Positions 53,520 to 62,007 of a stretch of DNA of 64,000 bases are shown in pieces. The notes beneath the pieces are model-generated. The model searched no databases. It was not told the DNA's origin and was given only the letters and a program-made list of their open reading frames with translations. The stretch is from FEB-25 sp963822175 (GTDB taxonomy: Bacteria > Chloroflexota > Anaerolineae > Anaerolineales > UBA4823). The position numbers were made by a program, and so were the translations under genes. The stretch is from the NCBI GenBank assembly GCA_963822175.1, contig CAWGGJ010000005.1, positions 248,001-312,000 on the forward strand. The letters run 5' to 3'. Position 1 is the stretch's first letter. The number at the start of each line of letters is the position of its first letter.

Positions 53520-54815
53520 TTATGGATTACCAGTCGGAGTTGCAGTTTGAGTCGGGGTAACCGTTCCGCCAGGTGTGACCGTTGGGGTGAGCTGGGTGGA
53601 ACTAATCGTGACATCAACTGTGGCAGGCAGCATTGATATTTTCTGTACCTGCTCGGGTAAGATGTTTACCACAGGTATGAGTTGATAGGTGCCGGCTTCA
53701 TATCCGGTCAGATCAACCACAGCCCTTACATCCGTCGGACTAAGCGTATTCAACACCGGCACTGGACCTGTGAGGATCACATCCACGGTGGATGGGGCTA
53801 CACTGGCTTCCAAACCTGGAGCCAGCCCTATCACTTCCACGGGAAGTGATATCGCCAGACTTAATTCGATGGCAGCGATACTTACCTGCACCAAAACTAT
53901 TGGATCTCCAACAACCGAAATCCCTTCTGGCAGATTCAACTCTACCAGGGTCTCAAAGTCGTCTGTTTTCCCGGTAAGATCAATAGGTTGCGTCCCCACA
54001 TACCCAGGTAAATTATTCACCAGCTCGGGGTCGGAGGAAAATACCACCACGCCAACCGGGGAGACAAAAACATTGGTTAAACGGTACCCACTTGCCACCT
54101 GCCCCTCGGTTACTGCACGAACAATTACATAGCGATAGCCACCCAAAAGGGTAATGGGTTGGGTTATTTTGACCGTATCTGGTGATACGGTCACCCCGCT
54201 GACCAATCTACCTTCATTGTCCAATGGCAGTGGCGTTTCCTCCTTAATGATGGTCTGATTGGCGTTGGTGATATCGATCGCCACACGGACTTCATTAACA
54301 AGGGATACCAGGGATTCCGGACCACTAACAGACACATCAGGTGGTTCCAGTAATGGAGGCTGGGCTTGATAACCAATTGGAGGCTCACCCCGAACAACCA
54401 GGTTGACCGGAAAGACTTGAGTGACGATGGAATCAAGGGTAATGGTCAGTTGTTCAGGGTCCTGGCGAACCAGGCGCACAAGGTGTGGGCTGATCTGGAC
54501 TTGCACTGGAACGTCATATGTTCCTTGTTCCAGGCTTGAAAGATCCACCCAGGCTCGCACAGATTGCTCGTCATTATTGAGCTGGTTCCATACTGATGTG
54601 GGTGCCCTGAGAACAAGGGTGACATTCTGAGGAACATCGCTCATAATCTGCAAGCCGGGGTCCTGTCCAACGATCTCGATGGGCACAGCACGGGCAAGGA
54701 CGTGCTCTTCATTGGGGTCGGACGCAATGACAGCGGATACCCAAACAATGACACCCAGTATGAAGGCTGTTAATAATGTGCCCAGGTTTTTTGCCAACCA
54801 ACGCAGGATTTTCAC
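53520..54815 (-). CDS. ybbR: YbbR-domain protein (CdaR-like regulator of CdaA)
   Basis: 431 residues from GTG 54815 with GAGG upstream. One N-terminal membrane span (LGTLLTAFILGVIVWVSAV, about 10-32) anchors four YbbR repeats outside the membrane; repeat cores include PVEVIGLAPGLEASVAPSTV and VPIEIVGQDPGLQIM. The C-terminus is a short Thr/Pro tail. YbbR/CdaR proteins bind CdaA and adjust its cyclic-di-AMP synthesis. Its start lies directly after the TAA of the possible cdaA tail (TAAGTG). Confidence 0.9.
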   Translation of the reverse strand: MKILRWLAKNLGTLLTAFILGVIVWVSAVIASDPNEEHVLARAVPIEIVGQDPGLQIMSDVPQNVTLVLRAPTSVWNQLNNDEQSVRAWVDLSSLEQGTYDVPVQVQISPHLVRLVRQDPEQLTITLDSIVTQVFPVNLVVRGEPPIGYQAQPPLLEPPDVSVSGPESLVSLVNEVRVAIDITNANQTIIKEETPLPLDNEGRLVSGVTVSPDTVKITQPITLLGGYRYVIVRAVTEGQVASGYRLTNVFVSPVGVVVFSSDPELVNNLPGYVGTQPIDLTGKTDDFETLVELNLPEGISVVGDPIVLVQVSIAAIELSLAISLPVEVIGLAPGLEASVAPSTVDVILTGPVPVLNTLSPTDVRAVVDLTGYEAGTYQLIPVVNILPEQVQKISMLPATVDVTISSTQLTPTVTPGGTVTPTQTATPTGNP

Positions 54816-54947
54816 TTATTGGTCCTCACCACCCGGCTTCTTGGCTCCGGGATAAATACCCTTGAATATATCACTCAATCCCTGGCGCTGTGCAGAAGGA
54901 CTGAAGAAAGCCCTGAGAATATTTTCCAGCCTTTCCGCATCCAGGCG
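54816..54947 (-). other. cdaA: In-frame tail of cdaA after the TGA codon
   Basis: 43 open codons in the cdaA frame: RLDAERLENILRAFFSPSAQ and onwards to KKPGGEDQ, then TAA at 54816-54818. It reads like the C-terminal helix and tail of CdaA proteins and touches the ybbR start codon exactly. Without the TGA, cdaA would be 294 residues. Confidence 0.75.
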
Positions 54948-55700
54948 TCAAATCATCCTTCCATCGTGGACCACAGAAATCGTTCCACTTTCCTCCGATA
55001 CAACCACCACAACCGCATCACTAACCTCTGATATGCCCAAAGCAGCCCGGTGGCGTAAGCCCAACTGCCTATCAGGGACATGTGCCAACACCCCACTAGC
55101 TGAAAGCGGCATAACGCAAGCAGCAGCCAGCATACGGGAGCCCTCAATGATGACAGCACCATCATGCAAAGGAGTATTGGGATAAAAGACCTGTAATATC
55201 AATTCAGGCGTCACCTGCGCATCCACAATTACGCCGGTTCTAATGTACTCTTCCAGGTTATCCAGGCGCAGGAGGACGATCAAGGCACCGTGTCGCCGAT
55301 CGGAAAGGCGAACAGCTGCATTCACCACTGCCGTGATGGATTTTTGAGTCCCGGGTGAAGCTTTTCCTTTCCCAAATATATAACCAGCTTTGCCGAGGCG
55401 TTCCAACCCGCGCCTTATCTCGGGGGCAAATATAACCGGGATGGCCAACACAAGTGCAGGTAAAGTCGTACGTATCAACCAGGAAAATGCAGGCAAGACC
55501 TGGGTGCTATTTAGCAGGCTGCCCAAAACTACCAACAGGAGCACGCCGCGCAGTAATACCGTTGCCTGTGTATCACGCAGCAGGATCAACAGGCCAAAAA
55601 ATATCAGCGTGACAATTGCCAGGTCAAGGACGCTAAGCCAATTGACCCGCTCAAAAATAAAGCCCAGGCTTTCAACCAAATATGTAATCAGGTTTTCCAC
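54948..55700 (-). CDS. cdaA: Diadenylate cyclase CdaA
   Basis: 250 residues from GTG 55700 to the TGA at 54948-54950. Three N-terminal membrane spans (about 20-90) precede the DAC domain, with DGAVIIEG (Asp180-Gly181-Ala182) and the RHR motif LGLRHRAALGISE (Arg216-His217-Arg218). It makes cyclic-di-AMP from two ATP. The TGA is followed in the same frame by 43 sense codons ending in a TAA that abuts the ybbR start. CGA would give the expected Arg, so the TGA looks like a nonsense change or an error. The catalytic domain is complete without the tail. Confidence 0.94.
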   Translation of the reverse strand: MENLITYLVESLGFIFERVNWLSVLDLAIVTLIFFGLLILLRDTQATVLLRGVLLLVVLGSLLNSTQVLPAFSWLIRTTLPALVLAIPVIFAPEIRRGLERLGKAGYIFGKGKASPGTQKSITAVVNAAVRLSDRRHGALIVLLRLDNLEEYIRTGVIVDAQVTPELILQVFYPNTPLHDGAVIIEGSRMLAAACVMPLSASGVLAHVPDRQLGLRHRAALGISEVSDAVVVVVSEESGTISVVHDGRMI

Positions 55701-55728
55701 AATAACCCTGGTCCATCAATCACGCAAA

Positions 55729-55734
55729 ATTATA
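55729..55734 (-). promoter_or_regulatory. cdaA: Possible -10 element upstream of cdaA
   Basis: Minus-strand TATAAT lies 29 bases before the cdaA GTG and after a terminator-like hairpin, so cdaA may have its own promoter apart from coaE. No good -35 is seen. Confidence 0.35.
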
Positions 55735-55747
55735 CTTAGGTAAGCTG

Positions 55748-55774
55748 CACCTGCCTGACCCAACAGGCAAGGTG
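55748..55774 (-). terminator. Hairpin between coaE and cdaA
   Basis: CACCTTGCCTG and CAGGCAGGTG (one bulged base) form a stem 12 bases after the coaE stop on the minus strand. There is no U tract. It may weaken transcription between the two genes. Confidence 0.4.
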
Positions 55775-55785
55775 GGTTTATAACG

Positions 55786-56919
55786 CTATACCGGTCTCAA
55801 AACACGGTCCTTGCGCAGCTGCTTGAAGAACATGGATTCCCCTTCTCCCATGGATTCCTGGGCAGCTTCCTGCCACGCACGCACACTCAAAGACTCGATC
55901 GTGCGTGGCTCGTATCCCAAAGACTTCCAGACTTCTTCCTGTCTGCTTAATTCAGGTGGTAAAAACAACAATGCTGCTTCACACTGTAAATCGCGGGAAG
56001 TCGTTTCGACTTCGTTCAATAGTACCTGCATCGCTTTTGAAAGTGGTTGCCCCGGATCAATATATACATCGTCAGTACGCTCAACCAGGTTTTCCACCTG
56101 CCAGCCAATTATCCCAACCGGGGTGCTATCCAGCTTGAGGAATAAAAAGGCTTTCTCACCAAATGCTGCCATGATATCTTCACTGGTAGGTTTTACTTTT
56201 CCCCTACTCAAGCGGCTGATGAGGGTCGCAATCTCAACCGCATTTCGCGGCCGGGCTTTCTCCACCAATAACACACCTCTTTCAGCTGAGACAGGCTTGG
56301 TAACACCCAATTCATAGGTTGGGAAGAGCTCTTTCCAGGCTTTGGTTACCTGCCGCCAGGTATCTTCAAACGAGCCTTCATTGTTGATCACAGTATTGGC
56401 AACTTTAACCTTTTCAATCTGAGGTGGTTGCGCGTTCACCCGTTGATGAGCCACCGCCGTACTCATCCCACGTTTTTTGGTCAGGCGAGCGATCTGTACT
56501 TCCTTCTGGGCATATGTAACCCAGATCGTATCACACGCCTGGCGTAGAGGTCCTTCTATTAGCTTGATAGCTTCGAGGACAATTACCTTATGAGAGGTCC
56601 TCCGAATAAGCAAATCAACAGCCTGACGTACGAGTGGATGTACAATGGATTCAAGCTCAGCGAGGGCATCCGGGTCTGAGAACACCAACCTGGCAAGCCT
56701 GGCCCGGTCAATCTGCCCATCCGGACCCAAGATCCACTTGCCAAAGGTATCCACCACGCGCTGGTAACCTGGAGCATCCATGGCGATGGCACGGTGACCC
56801 AAGGCATCGGCGTCAATGCCGTATGCCCCCAGGTGTTCCATCATTTTGCGTACCACGCTCTTACCCGTGGCAATATTCCCCGTCAAACCAATGACATATT
56901 TGCCCGGCCAGGCACTCAT
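55786..56919 (-). CDS. coaE: Dephospho-CoA kinase with C-terminal GNAT-like domain
   Basis: 377 residues from ATG 56919, with AGGAGG upstream; an earlier in-frame start at 56964 has none. Residues 1-205 are CoaE, the last step of CoA synthesis: P-loop GLTGNIATGKSVVRKMM, IDADALGHRA, ESIVHPLVRQ and INNEGSFEDTWRQV. The remaining 170 residues have a GNAT-like layout (SAERGVLLVEKARPRNAVEI, AFLFLKLDSTPVGIIGWQVE, LQCEAALLFLPPELSRQ). Normal CoaE is about 200 residues, so this is a two-domain fusion. The second domain lacks a clear acetyl-CoA loop and may be regulatory. Confidence 0.9.
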   Translation of the reverse strand: MSAWPGKYVIGLTGNIATGKSVVRKMMEHLGAYGIDADALGHRAIAMDAPGYQRVVDTFGKWILGPDGQIDRARLARLVFSDPDALAELESIVHPLVRQAVDLLIRRTSHKVIVLEAIKLIEGPLRQACDTIWVTYAQKEVQIARLTKKRGMSTAVAHQRVNAQPPQIEKVKVANTVINNEGSFEDTWRQVTKAWKELFPTYELGVTKPVSAERGVLLVEKARPRNAVEIATLISRLSRGKVKPTSEDIMAAFGEKAFLFLKLDSTPVGIIGWQVENLVERTDDVYIDPGQPLSKAMQVLLNEVETTSRDLQCEAALLFLPPELSRQEEVWKSLGYEPRTIESLSVRAWQEAAQESMGEGESMFFKQLRKDRVLRPV

Positions 56920-57341
56920 TTTGCCTCCTATTATCATTTTAGCCGCGCTAATGCAGAATGTCAAAGGTTATTGCATATTTCGAAGAGGGAAGTAATGCAT
57001 GCTGGAAAACTGTGGATGATAACGATACTCTAAACCGGCAACATGGACACAGATAAGCATACCCAGATAACAGCCCTGTTATATTATGGTAAATTAGATG
57101 AAAATACTCTAATTTTATCCTTGTTATTTTAAGGGCTTTGTGATATATATTAATAAAGGGCTGGCTATCTAGGTAAGCAACGATTATCGATTGATCATTA
57201 TTGCAATACCAACTCCAAGCACCTTTTATTCGATATATATTGAAAATATATATGGGTCATAGATCGAATTTCGAGAGAAATAATTAAGCATTAGATAACG
57301 GGTATAGATTTGAATGACCAAGAGAGAAAGGACGAATTGGT
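56920..57341. other. Divergent intergenic region between coaE and FAD oxidoreductase
   Basis: 422 AT-rich bases. They must hold the promoters of the long minus-strand housekeeping operon and of the plus-strand oxidoreductase. I see no gene and no clear operator. Confidence 0.4.
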
Positions 57342-58775
57342 ATGATATCTTCTATAAAAGTAAAGACGTTAGATGGTGGGGTGTTTGACCTCACGCAGGA
57401 TGTTCTTGATAGTTTACGAACACGTCTGAAAGGGTTATTACTCCTGCCGGGTGAGGTTGGCTATGAAGAGTCCCGGACGGTGTGGAATGGTATGATCGAT
57501 CGAAAGCCAGCACTTGTTTCGCGTCCCTTGGGGGTTGCTGATGTAATTGCATGTGTCCGGTTTGCCCGTGAACACAATCTTTTGCTCTGTATCAAGGGAG
57601 GAGGCCACAACATTGCCGGTTTAGCTACCGCTGATGGTGCGTTGATGCTTGATATGTCACTCATGCGCGGTGTGTGGGTGGATGCGCATGAAAAGATCGC
57701 CCACGCACAGGTTGGATGCCTGAATGGTGATGTGGATCGAGAAACCCAACTGCACGGGTTAGCCACCGTTATGGGCTTTGTATCCCTTACCGGCATCGCT
57801 GGTCTAACTTTAGGCGGTGGGCTGGGCTATCTGACGAGACGTTTTGGTTGGACAGTGGATAATGTCATCGGTATGGACATTGTGACCGCAGAAGGAAATC
57901 TCGTGCATGCAAGCGGCAACGAGAACACCGATCTTTTCTGGGGTCTGCGGGGGGGTGGTGGAAATTTTGGCGTAGTAACTGGTATTGATTACAAGCTCCA
58001 CCCTGTCGGACCAGAGGTCATCGGCGGTTTTGTAGCCTGGCCTGCATCCGAAGCACCCAAAGTGATCGAGCTGTATCGGACTCTGGCAGAAAAAGCCCCC
58101 AATGAACTCACTCTTGTCCTGATCATACGCCCGGCACCTGCTGCACCCTGGTTACCGAAGGAGCGGCATGGGACTCCAATCGTCCTCATTGGAGCCTGTT
58201 ACACTGGGAAACTTGAAGAAGGAGAGAAAATCGTCGCCCCCTTCAAATCGTTTGGTACTCCCATCGGTGACATCCTCGTGCGTCGACCTTATACACAATT
58301 GCAATCATTGCTCGATGGGGCTAATCCAAAGGGAAGGCGTTGCTACTGGAAGAGTGAGTATCTCCCATCCATCGAACCAGCCCTGGCTGAGAAGTTCATT
58401 GAGCACGCAGCCAAGATTCAATCACCTTTTTCGGGAGCTACCCTCTTCCAACTCGGTGGTGCGCTGAATAGTTTTAATAATAATGACCAATTGCCCGCTG
58501 GAAACCGCGATGCACGCTACGTAATCAACTTGACGGCTGCCTGGGAACACGTAGATGGAGATATGGCAAACATGGAATGGGCACGCCAGGCATGGGCTGA
58601 CATAAGGCAGTTCTCAACCGGTGGTAATTACTTAAACTTCCAAACTGAGGACGAAGGTCCAGAGCGTATCCAGGATGCACTCGGTGAAGGATTTGCGCGG
58701 TTGTCCGAGATCAAGGCGAAATGGGATCCAAAGAACATGTTCCGCACCAACCGCAATATCAAGCCGGCTGCATAA
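57342..58775 (+). CDS. FAD-binding oxidoreductase, berberine-bridge-enzyme type (second copy)
   Basis: 477 residues, a diverged paralogue of the protein at 8348. FAD motifs are CIKGGGHNIAGLATADG with the likely flavin-linking His89, LTGIAGLTLGGGLGYLTR, LFWGLRGGGGNFGVVT and the C-terminal KAKWDPKNMFRTNRNIKP. The position of the second, Cys-type flavin bond holds no Cys here either. Substrate is unknown. It is monocistronic as far as I can see; AAAGGA lies upstream of the ATG. Confidence 0.9.
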   Translation: MISSIKVKTLDGGVFDLTQDVLDSLRTRLKGLLLLPGEVGYEESRTVWNGMIDRKPALVSRPLGVADVIACVRFAREHNLLLCIKGGGHNIAGLATADGALMLDMSLMRGVWVDAHEKIAHAQVGCLNGDVDRETQLHGLATVMGFVSLTGIAGLTLGGGLGYLTRRFGWTVDNVIGMDIVTAEGNLVHASGNENTDLFWGLRGGGGNFGVVTGIDYKLHPVGPEVIGGFVAWPASEAPKVIELYRTLAEKAPNELTLVLIIRPAPAAPWLPKERHGTPIVLIGACYTGKLEEGEKIVAPFKSFGTPIGDILVRRPYTQLQSLLDGANPKGRRCYWKSEYLPSIEPALAEKFIEHAAKIQSPFSGATLFQLGGALNSFNNNDQLPAGNRDARYVINLTAAWEHVDGDMANMEWARQAWADIRQFSTGGNYLNFQTEDEGPERIQDALGEGFARLSEIKAKWDPKNMFRTNRNIKPAA

Positions 58776-59315
58776 TGGGCAATGTGACTGGCAATGTAAG
58801 CAGGCAATTGGATGGCTGATCAGGTTCCACGGCACTATATCAAGTTTTCCGCTGAAGTATATTTTCGGATATCTTTTCAGGATGGAACCGAGGTGTTTAT
58901 GCGTCCCATCTCTATTCTCTCTTCTCACACGCCCAGCCTGTGCTGAGCCTGGGATTGAACCTAGAAAAACGGTGAAAGCGAGCATGCATATAAACTGGTA
59001 GCCAGGTGATGCAAAGCTTAGTATTGACCATTAAATATTTCTAGGATAGGCTGTTTTTGAAAATGTAGCCTGTGAAAGATTATTGAATAAGGGAGCTGAG
59101 TGGTTTGATATTCGAAAAGTTGACCTAAACATTAACTATTCAGATAACCACCTGGCAGGTGGGCACTTAATCATTGGATTAGCCCATTATAATGATATAC
59201 TTTTAGCTGAACCTTGTTAACAATACGGATTTGTTAAAGGAGACTTTTAAGCGCATCACCATTTGTCCAATTTATTTATTGCTAAATACTGTTGTATTTC
59301 CCAGGAGCTTAAATC
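58776..59315. other. Intergenic region before the SGNH-like lipoprotein
   Basis: 540 bases. A perfect 15-base palindrome CCACCTGGCAGGTGG lies at 59148-59162 and is followed by GCACTT; a related sequence is at 22062-22082. No credible gene. Confidence 0.4.
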
Positions 59316-60395
59316 ATGAAGAAAAGTAACACCCTGCAAGCCACTGGCCTGATCGTATTCCTATTCTTATTGCTAGCTGGCTGTACATCGCAGGAAACCA
59401 TAATCAGTACCTATCATATACAACCTTCCCCGACAGATAAGTCACACCAATCCCTGTTCATGCCGGTAATCAACTCCGATCCGGCTAGCACTGGCGACCA
59501 AACCACTCCTTACCCTGAGCCGATAACCGTAACCCCAACCGTACCAGTTACACCAGGGGAACCCCCAACGCCAACAACGATCTGGCCTACCCTGGTCAAT
59601 AATACCTTTGCGACACCTTATGTTCGCCCAGCTGGCGCTCGTGGCCAGGAACTACCTCCTGAAAGGTGGCAGGAATGGCCAGTGGTCCCGGTTATTAGTG
59701 ATCGCGCCATAGAAATTTACCGGGCAGGAATTGCCCAGGGAACCAATCCGCAGCATTTCTCCAGGGTCGGCGACTGTCAGAATATTCGCCAATATTTCTT
59801 GGGGTTGTTCGATTATGTTGGTCGATATCGACTGGGTAATCAACAAGCTTATCTGCAGGAAACGATCGACTACTTTGCTGGTAATTGGGACCGCCTGAGT
59901 GAGTCGGTTCGAACTGGTTTCAATGTGGCTTCAGTATTGGCACCATTACACGCCAACCCTGAGAACTGCCTGCCCGTAGAAACACCGCTGGCATGTGAAA
60001 TCCGGATCTGGAATCCCTCGTTTGTGCTCATCAGCTTTGAAGTTTGGACTCCCGATCGACCTGTCGATGCTTATGAAAATTACCTGCGTCAGATCATCGA
60101 GTATGCCATTTCCAAAAACGTGCTACCTATCGTGGCAACCAAGGCAGATAACCTGGAGGGCAATTATGCGATCAACCAGATTGTTGCCAGAGTGGCTGCT
60201 GATTATGATATTCCTATGTGGAATTTCTGGGCTGCAGCAAATCCCCTCACCGATCAGGGATTGTTAGAGGATCGCTTCCACCTGACCAATGGGCCGAATT
60301 ATTTTGACAGCCCCGTATCAATGGATCTGGGTTGGCCTGTCCGCAACTATACCGCTCTACAAACGATTGATGCGTTCTGGAAAGCGGTACGATAA
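59316..60395 (+). CDS. Lipoprotein with SGNH-hydrolase-like domain
   Basis: 359 residues behind AGGAG. A lipoprotein signal ends LLAGC. A Pro/Thr-rich stalk (about 45-95) is followed by a domain that resembles SGNH/GDSL esterases: SRVGDCQNIRQYFLGL at the place of block I, VLISFEVWTPDRP as block III-like, and GLLEDRFHLTNGPNY as block V with Asp and His. The block I Ser is Cys (GDC). So the enzyme may use Cys, or be inactive. It is predicted to face the outside. Family assignment is tentative. Confidence 0.7.
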   Translation: MKKSNTLQATGLIVFLFLLLAGCTSQETIISTYHIQPSPTDKSHQSLFMPVINSDPASTGDQTTPYPEPITVTPTVPVTPGEPPTPTTIWPTLVNNTFATPYVRPAGARGQELPPERWQEWPVVPVISDRAIEIYRAGIAQGTNPQHFSRVGDCQNIRQYFLGLFDYVGRYRLGNQQAYLQETIDYFAGNWDRLSESVRTGFNVASVLAPLHANPENCLPVETPLACEIRIWNPSFVLISFEVWTPDRPVDAYENYLRQIIEYAISKNVLPIVATKADNLEGNYAINQIVARVAADYDIPMWNFWAAANPLTDQGLLEDRFHLTNGPNYFDSPVSMDLGWPVRNYTALQTIDAFWKAVR

Positions 60396-60610
60396 TCTCC
60401 GCCCGGTGGAAATATGTAACCATCTTCAATCAACCCTGAGTTATACACCTTCTTTAATTCAGGGAATACCAGAATTTTAATAAGGAAATCTGGTTTTACC
60501 AGTCATAACCAGGCAATACCCAAGAAAAGATAACCTATACTGACCAGCCAGCCTGATTTACCGCCGATAACAGCGGAAATAAGCCACTGAACAACCGGAT
60601 AAGCCTATCC

Positions 60611-61822
60611 ATGGAAACCAAGTTACGCCAGGGGAATCCCTACATTACCACAGCAGTTTATTACCTCGGTTTCATCTGCCTGGGTATGGCGACTGCCGTG
60701 CTTGGACCCACCTTGCAAGGATTGGCTAAAAATACGAATTCCACCCTTGCGCAAATCAGCTCATTGTTTCTGTTCTGTTCTTTCGGATACCTGATTGGCT
60801 CGTTTGTCTCTGGAAGAGTATATGACCGGGTTAAAGGACATCCGATCTTGTGTCTTGCCCTGTTGATCATTGCCTCGATGGTGGTCCTTGTTCCCCTGGT
60901 GAAAGCATTACTTTTCCTACAGGTTATATTTTTTATCATTGGTATTGCCGAAGGCAACCTTGATGTAGGCATCGACACCTTGATTGTCTGGCTGCATGGG
61001 GACCGTGTACCACCGTTTATGAACGGCCTTCACGCTTTTTATGGGATCGGAACTACCACTGCCCCTTTGATCGTTGCTGCGGTAATAGGCAGCACAGCAT
61101 CATTGAACGGCGTTTATTGGGCCCTGGCTATTCTGATCCTGCCCGTCAGCCTGCTCATCCTTTTTTTCCCCAGCCCATCTTATATCCAGGCCAGGCAACA
61201 AGCTGAGCTCCGCCCTGCTGTTCCAATTCTCGTTTTTCTGTTCTCGATCATCTTTTTTGCATTTACTGGTGCAGAATTGGGATTTGGCGGTTGGATATTT
61301 ACCTATGCGACATTTCAAGAATACGCCAATCCTACGATGGCAGCAAGGATCAATGCAGTTTTTTGGGCTGCTCTAACGGTGGGGCGCTTAGTCTCCATTC
61401 CGCTGATCGTAAAACTAAGACCGCAAAAAATGCTTTGGGTGAATTTCTGTGGAATTTTCATAAGCTTGCTCGTCATCATTTGCTTCTCCTCAAGCGAAAT
61501 GTTTCTATGGATTGGAACGATCGGGACAGGTTTTTTTATGGGACCGATCTTTCCAACCCTGCTGAACGATGCCCAAAGCCGTATGCACATGTCAGGCAAA
61601 ATAACTAGCCGGTTTTTTGTTAGCTCAAGCATAGGCAGCATGGTGGTACCATGGATCATGGGGCAGCTGATCGTCCCCTATGGTGCCACTGCAGCGATGA
61701 TCACCGTCTTATGCAGTCTTTTGCTAGCCACAGGCACTTTTTATATTCTCAATGTTAAACAACGTACGCTCGCCATACCTCCAGCTGGATCCATGAAGAA
61801 TGGGGATAACGAAGCAGGATAA
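60611..61822 (+). CDS. MFS transporter (FHS/fucose-permease-like)
   Basis: 403 residues with about twelve membrane spans. The first-half loop VSGRVYDRVKGHPIL matches the MFS signature. GIAEGNLDVGIDTLIVWL and GLHAFYGIGTTTAPLI are typical of the fucose:H+ symporter-like and FHS-type carriers. The second half opens with GAELGFGGWIFTYA. Substrate is likely a sugar or small polar compound, not known. No ribosome site is clear before ATG 60611. Confidence 0.88.
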   Translation: METKLRQGNPYITTAVYYLGFICLGMATAVLGPTLQGLAKNTNSTLAQISSLFLFCSFGYLIGSFVSGRVYDRVKGHPILCLALLIIASMVVLVPLVKALLFLQVIFFIIGIAEGNLDVGIDTLIVWLHGDRVPPFMNGLHAFYGIGTTTAPLIVAAVIGSTASLNGVYWALAILILPVSLLILFFPSPSYIQARQQAELRPAVPILVFLFSIIFFAFTGAELGFGGWIFTYATFQEYANPTMAARINAVFWAALTVGRLVSIPLIVKLRPQKMLWVNFCGIFISLLVIICFSSSEMFLWIGTIGTGFFMGPIFPTLLNDAQSRMHMSGKITSRFFVSSSIGSMVVPWIMGQLIVPYGATAAMITVLCSLLLATGTFYILNVKQRTLAIPPAGSMKNGDNEAG

Positions 61823-62007
61823 GATAGCTCTATTCCCAACGTGATCATGGGGGTGAATTCGCATTTGAGCTATTGTTCCTGGAGTTTTTTGCCAAATTTT
61901 CTTAGGCCAATTAAATAACTCCACACCACAAGCGAATATATTATGATATAATTGGTCTATTATATCTATATTGAGGTGTTCTTATAGATATTGGGAAGGG
62001 GTATATT

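Noticed and set aside
54948..54950. Selenocysteine decoding of the cdaA TGA, suggested by the tRNA-Sec-length sequence at 4900
   Set aside because: The tRNA-like sequence does not fold properly, the site is outside any catalytic part, CGA (Arg) fits better, and no Sec machinery is seen.
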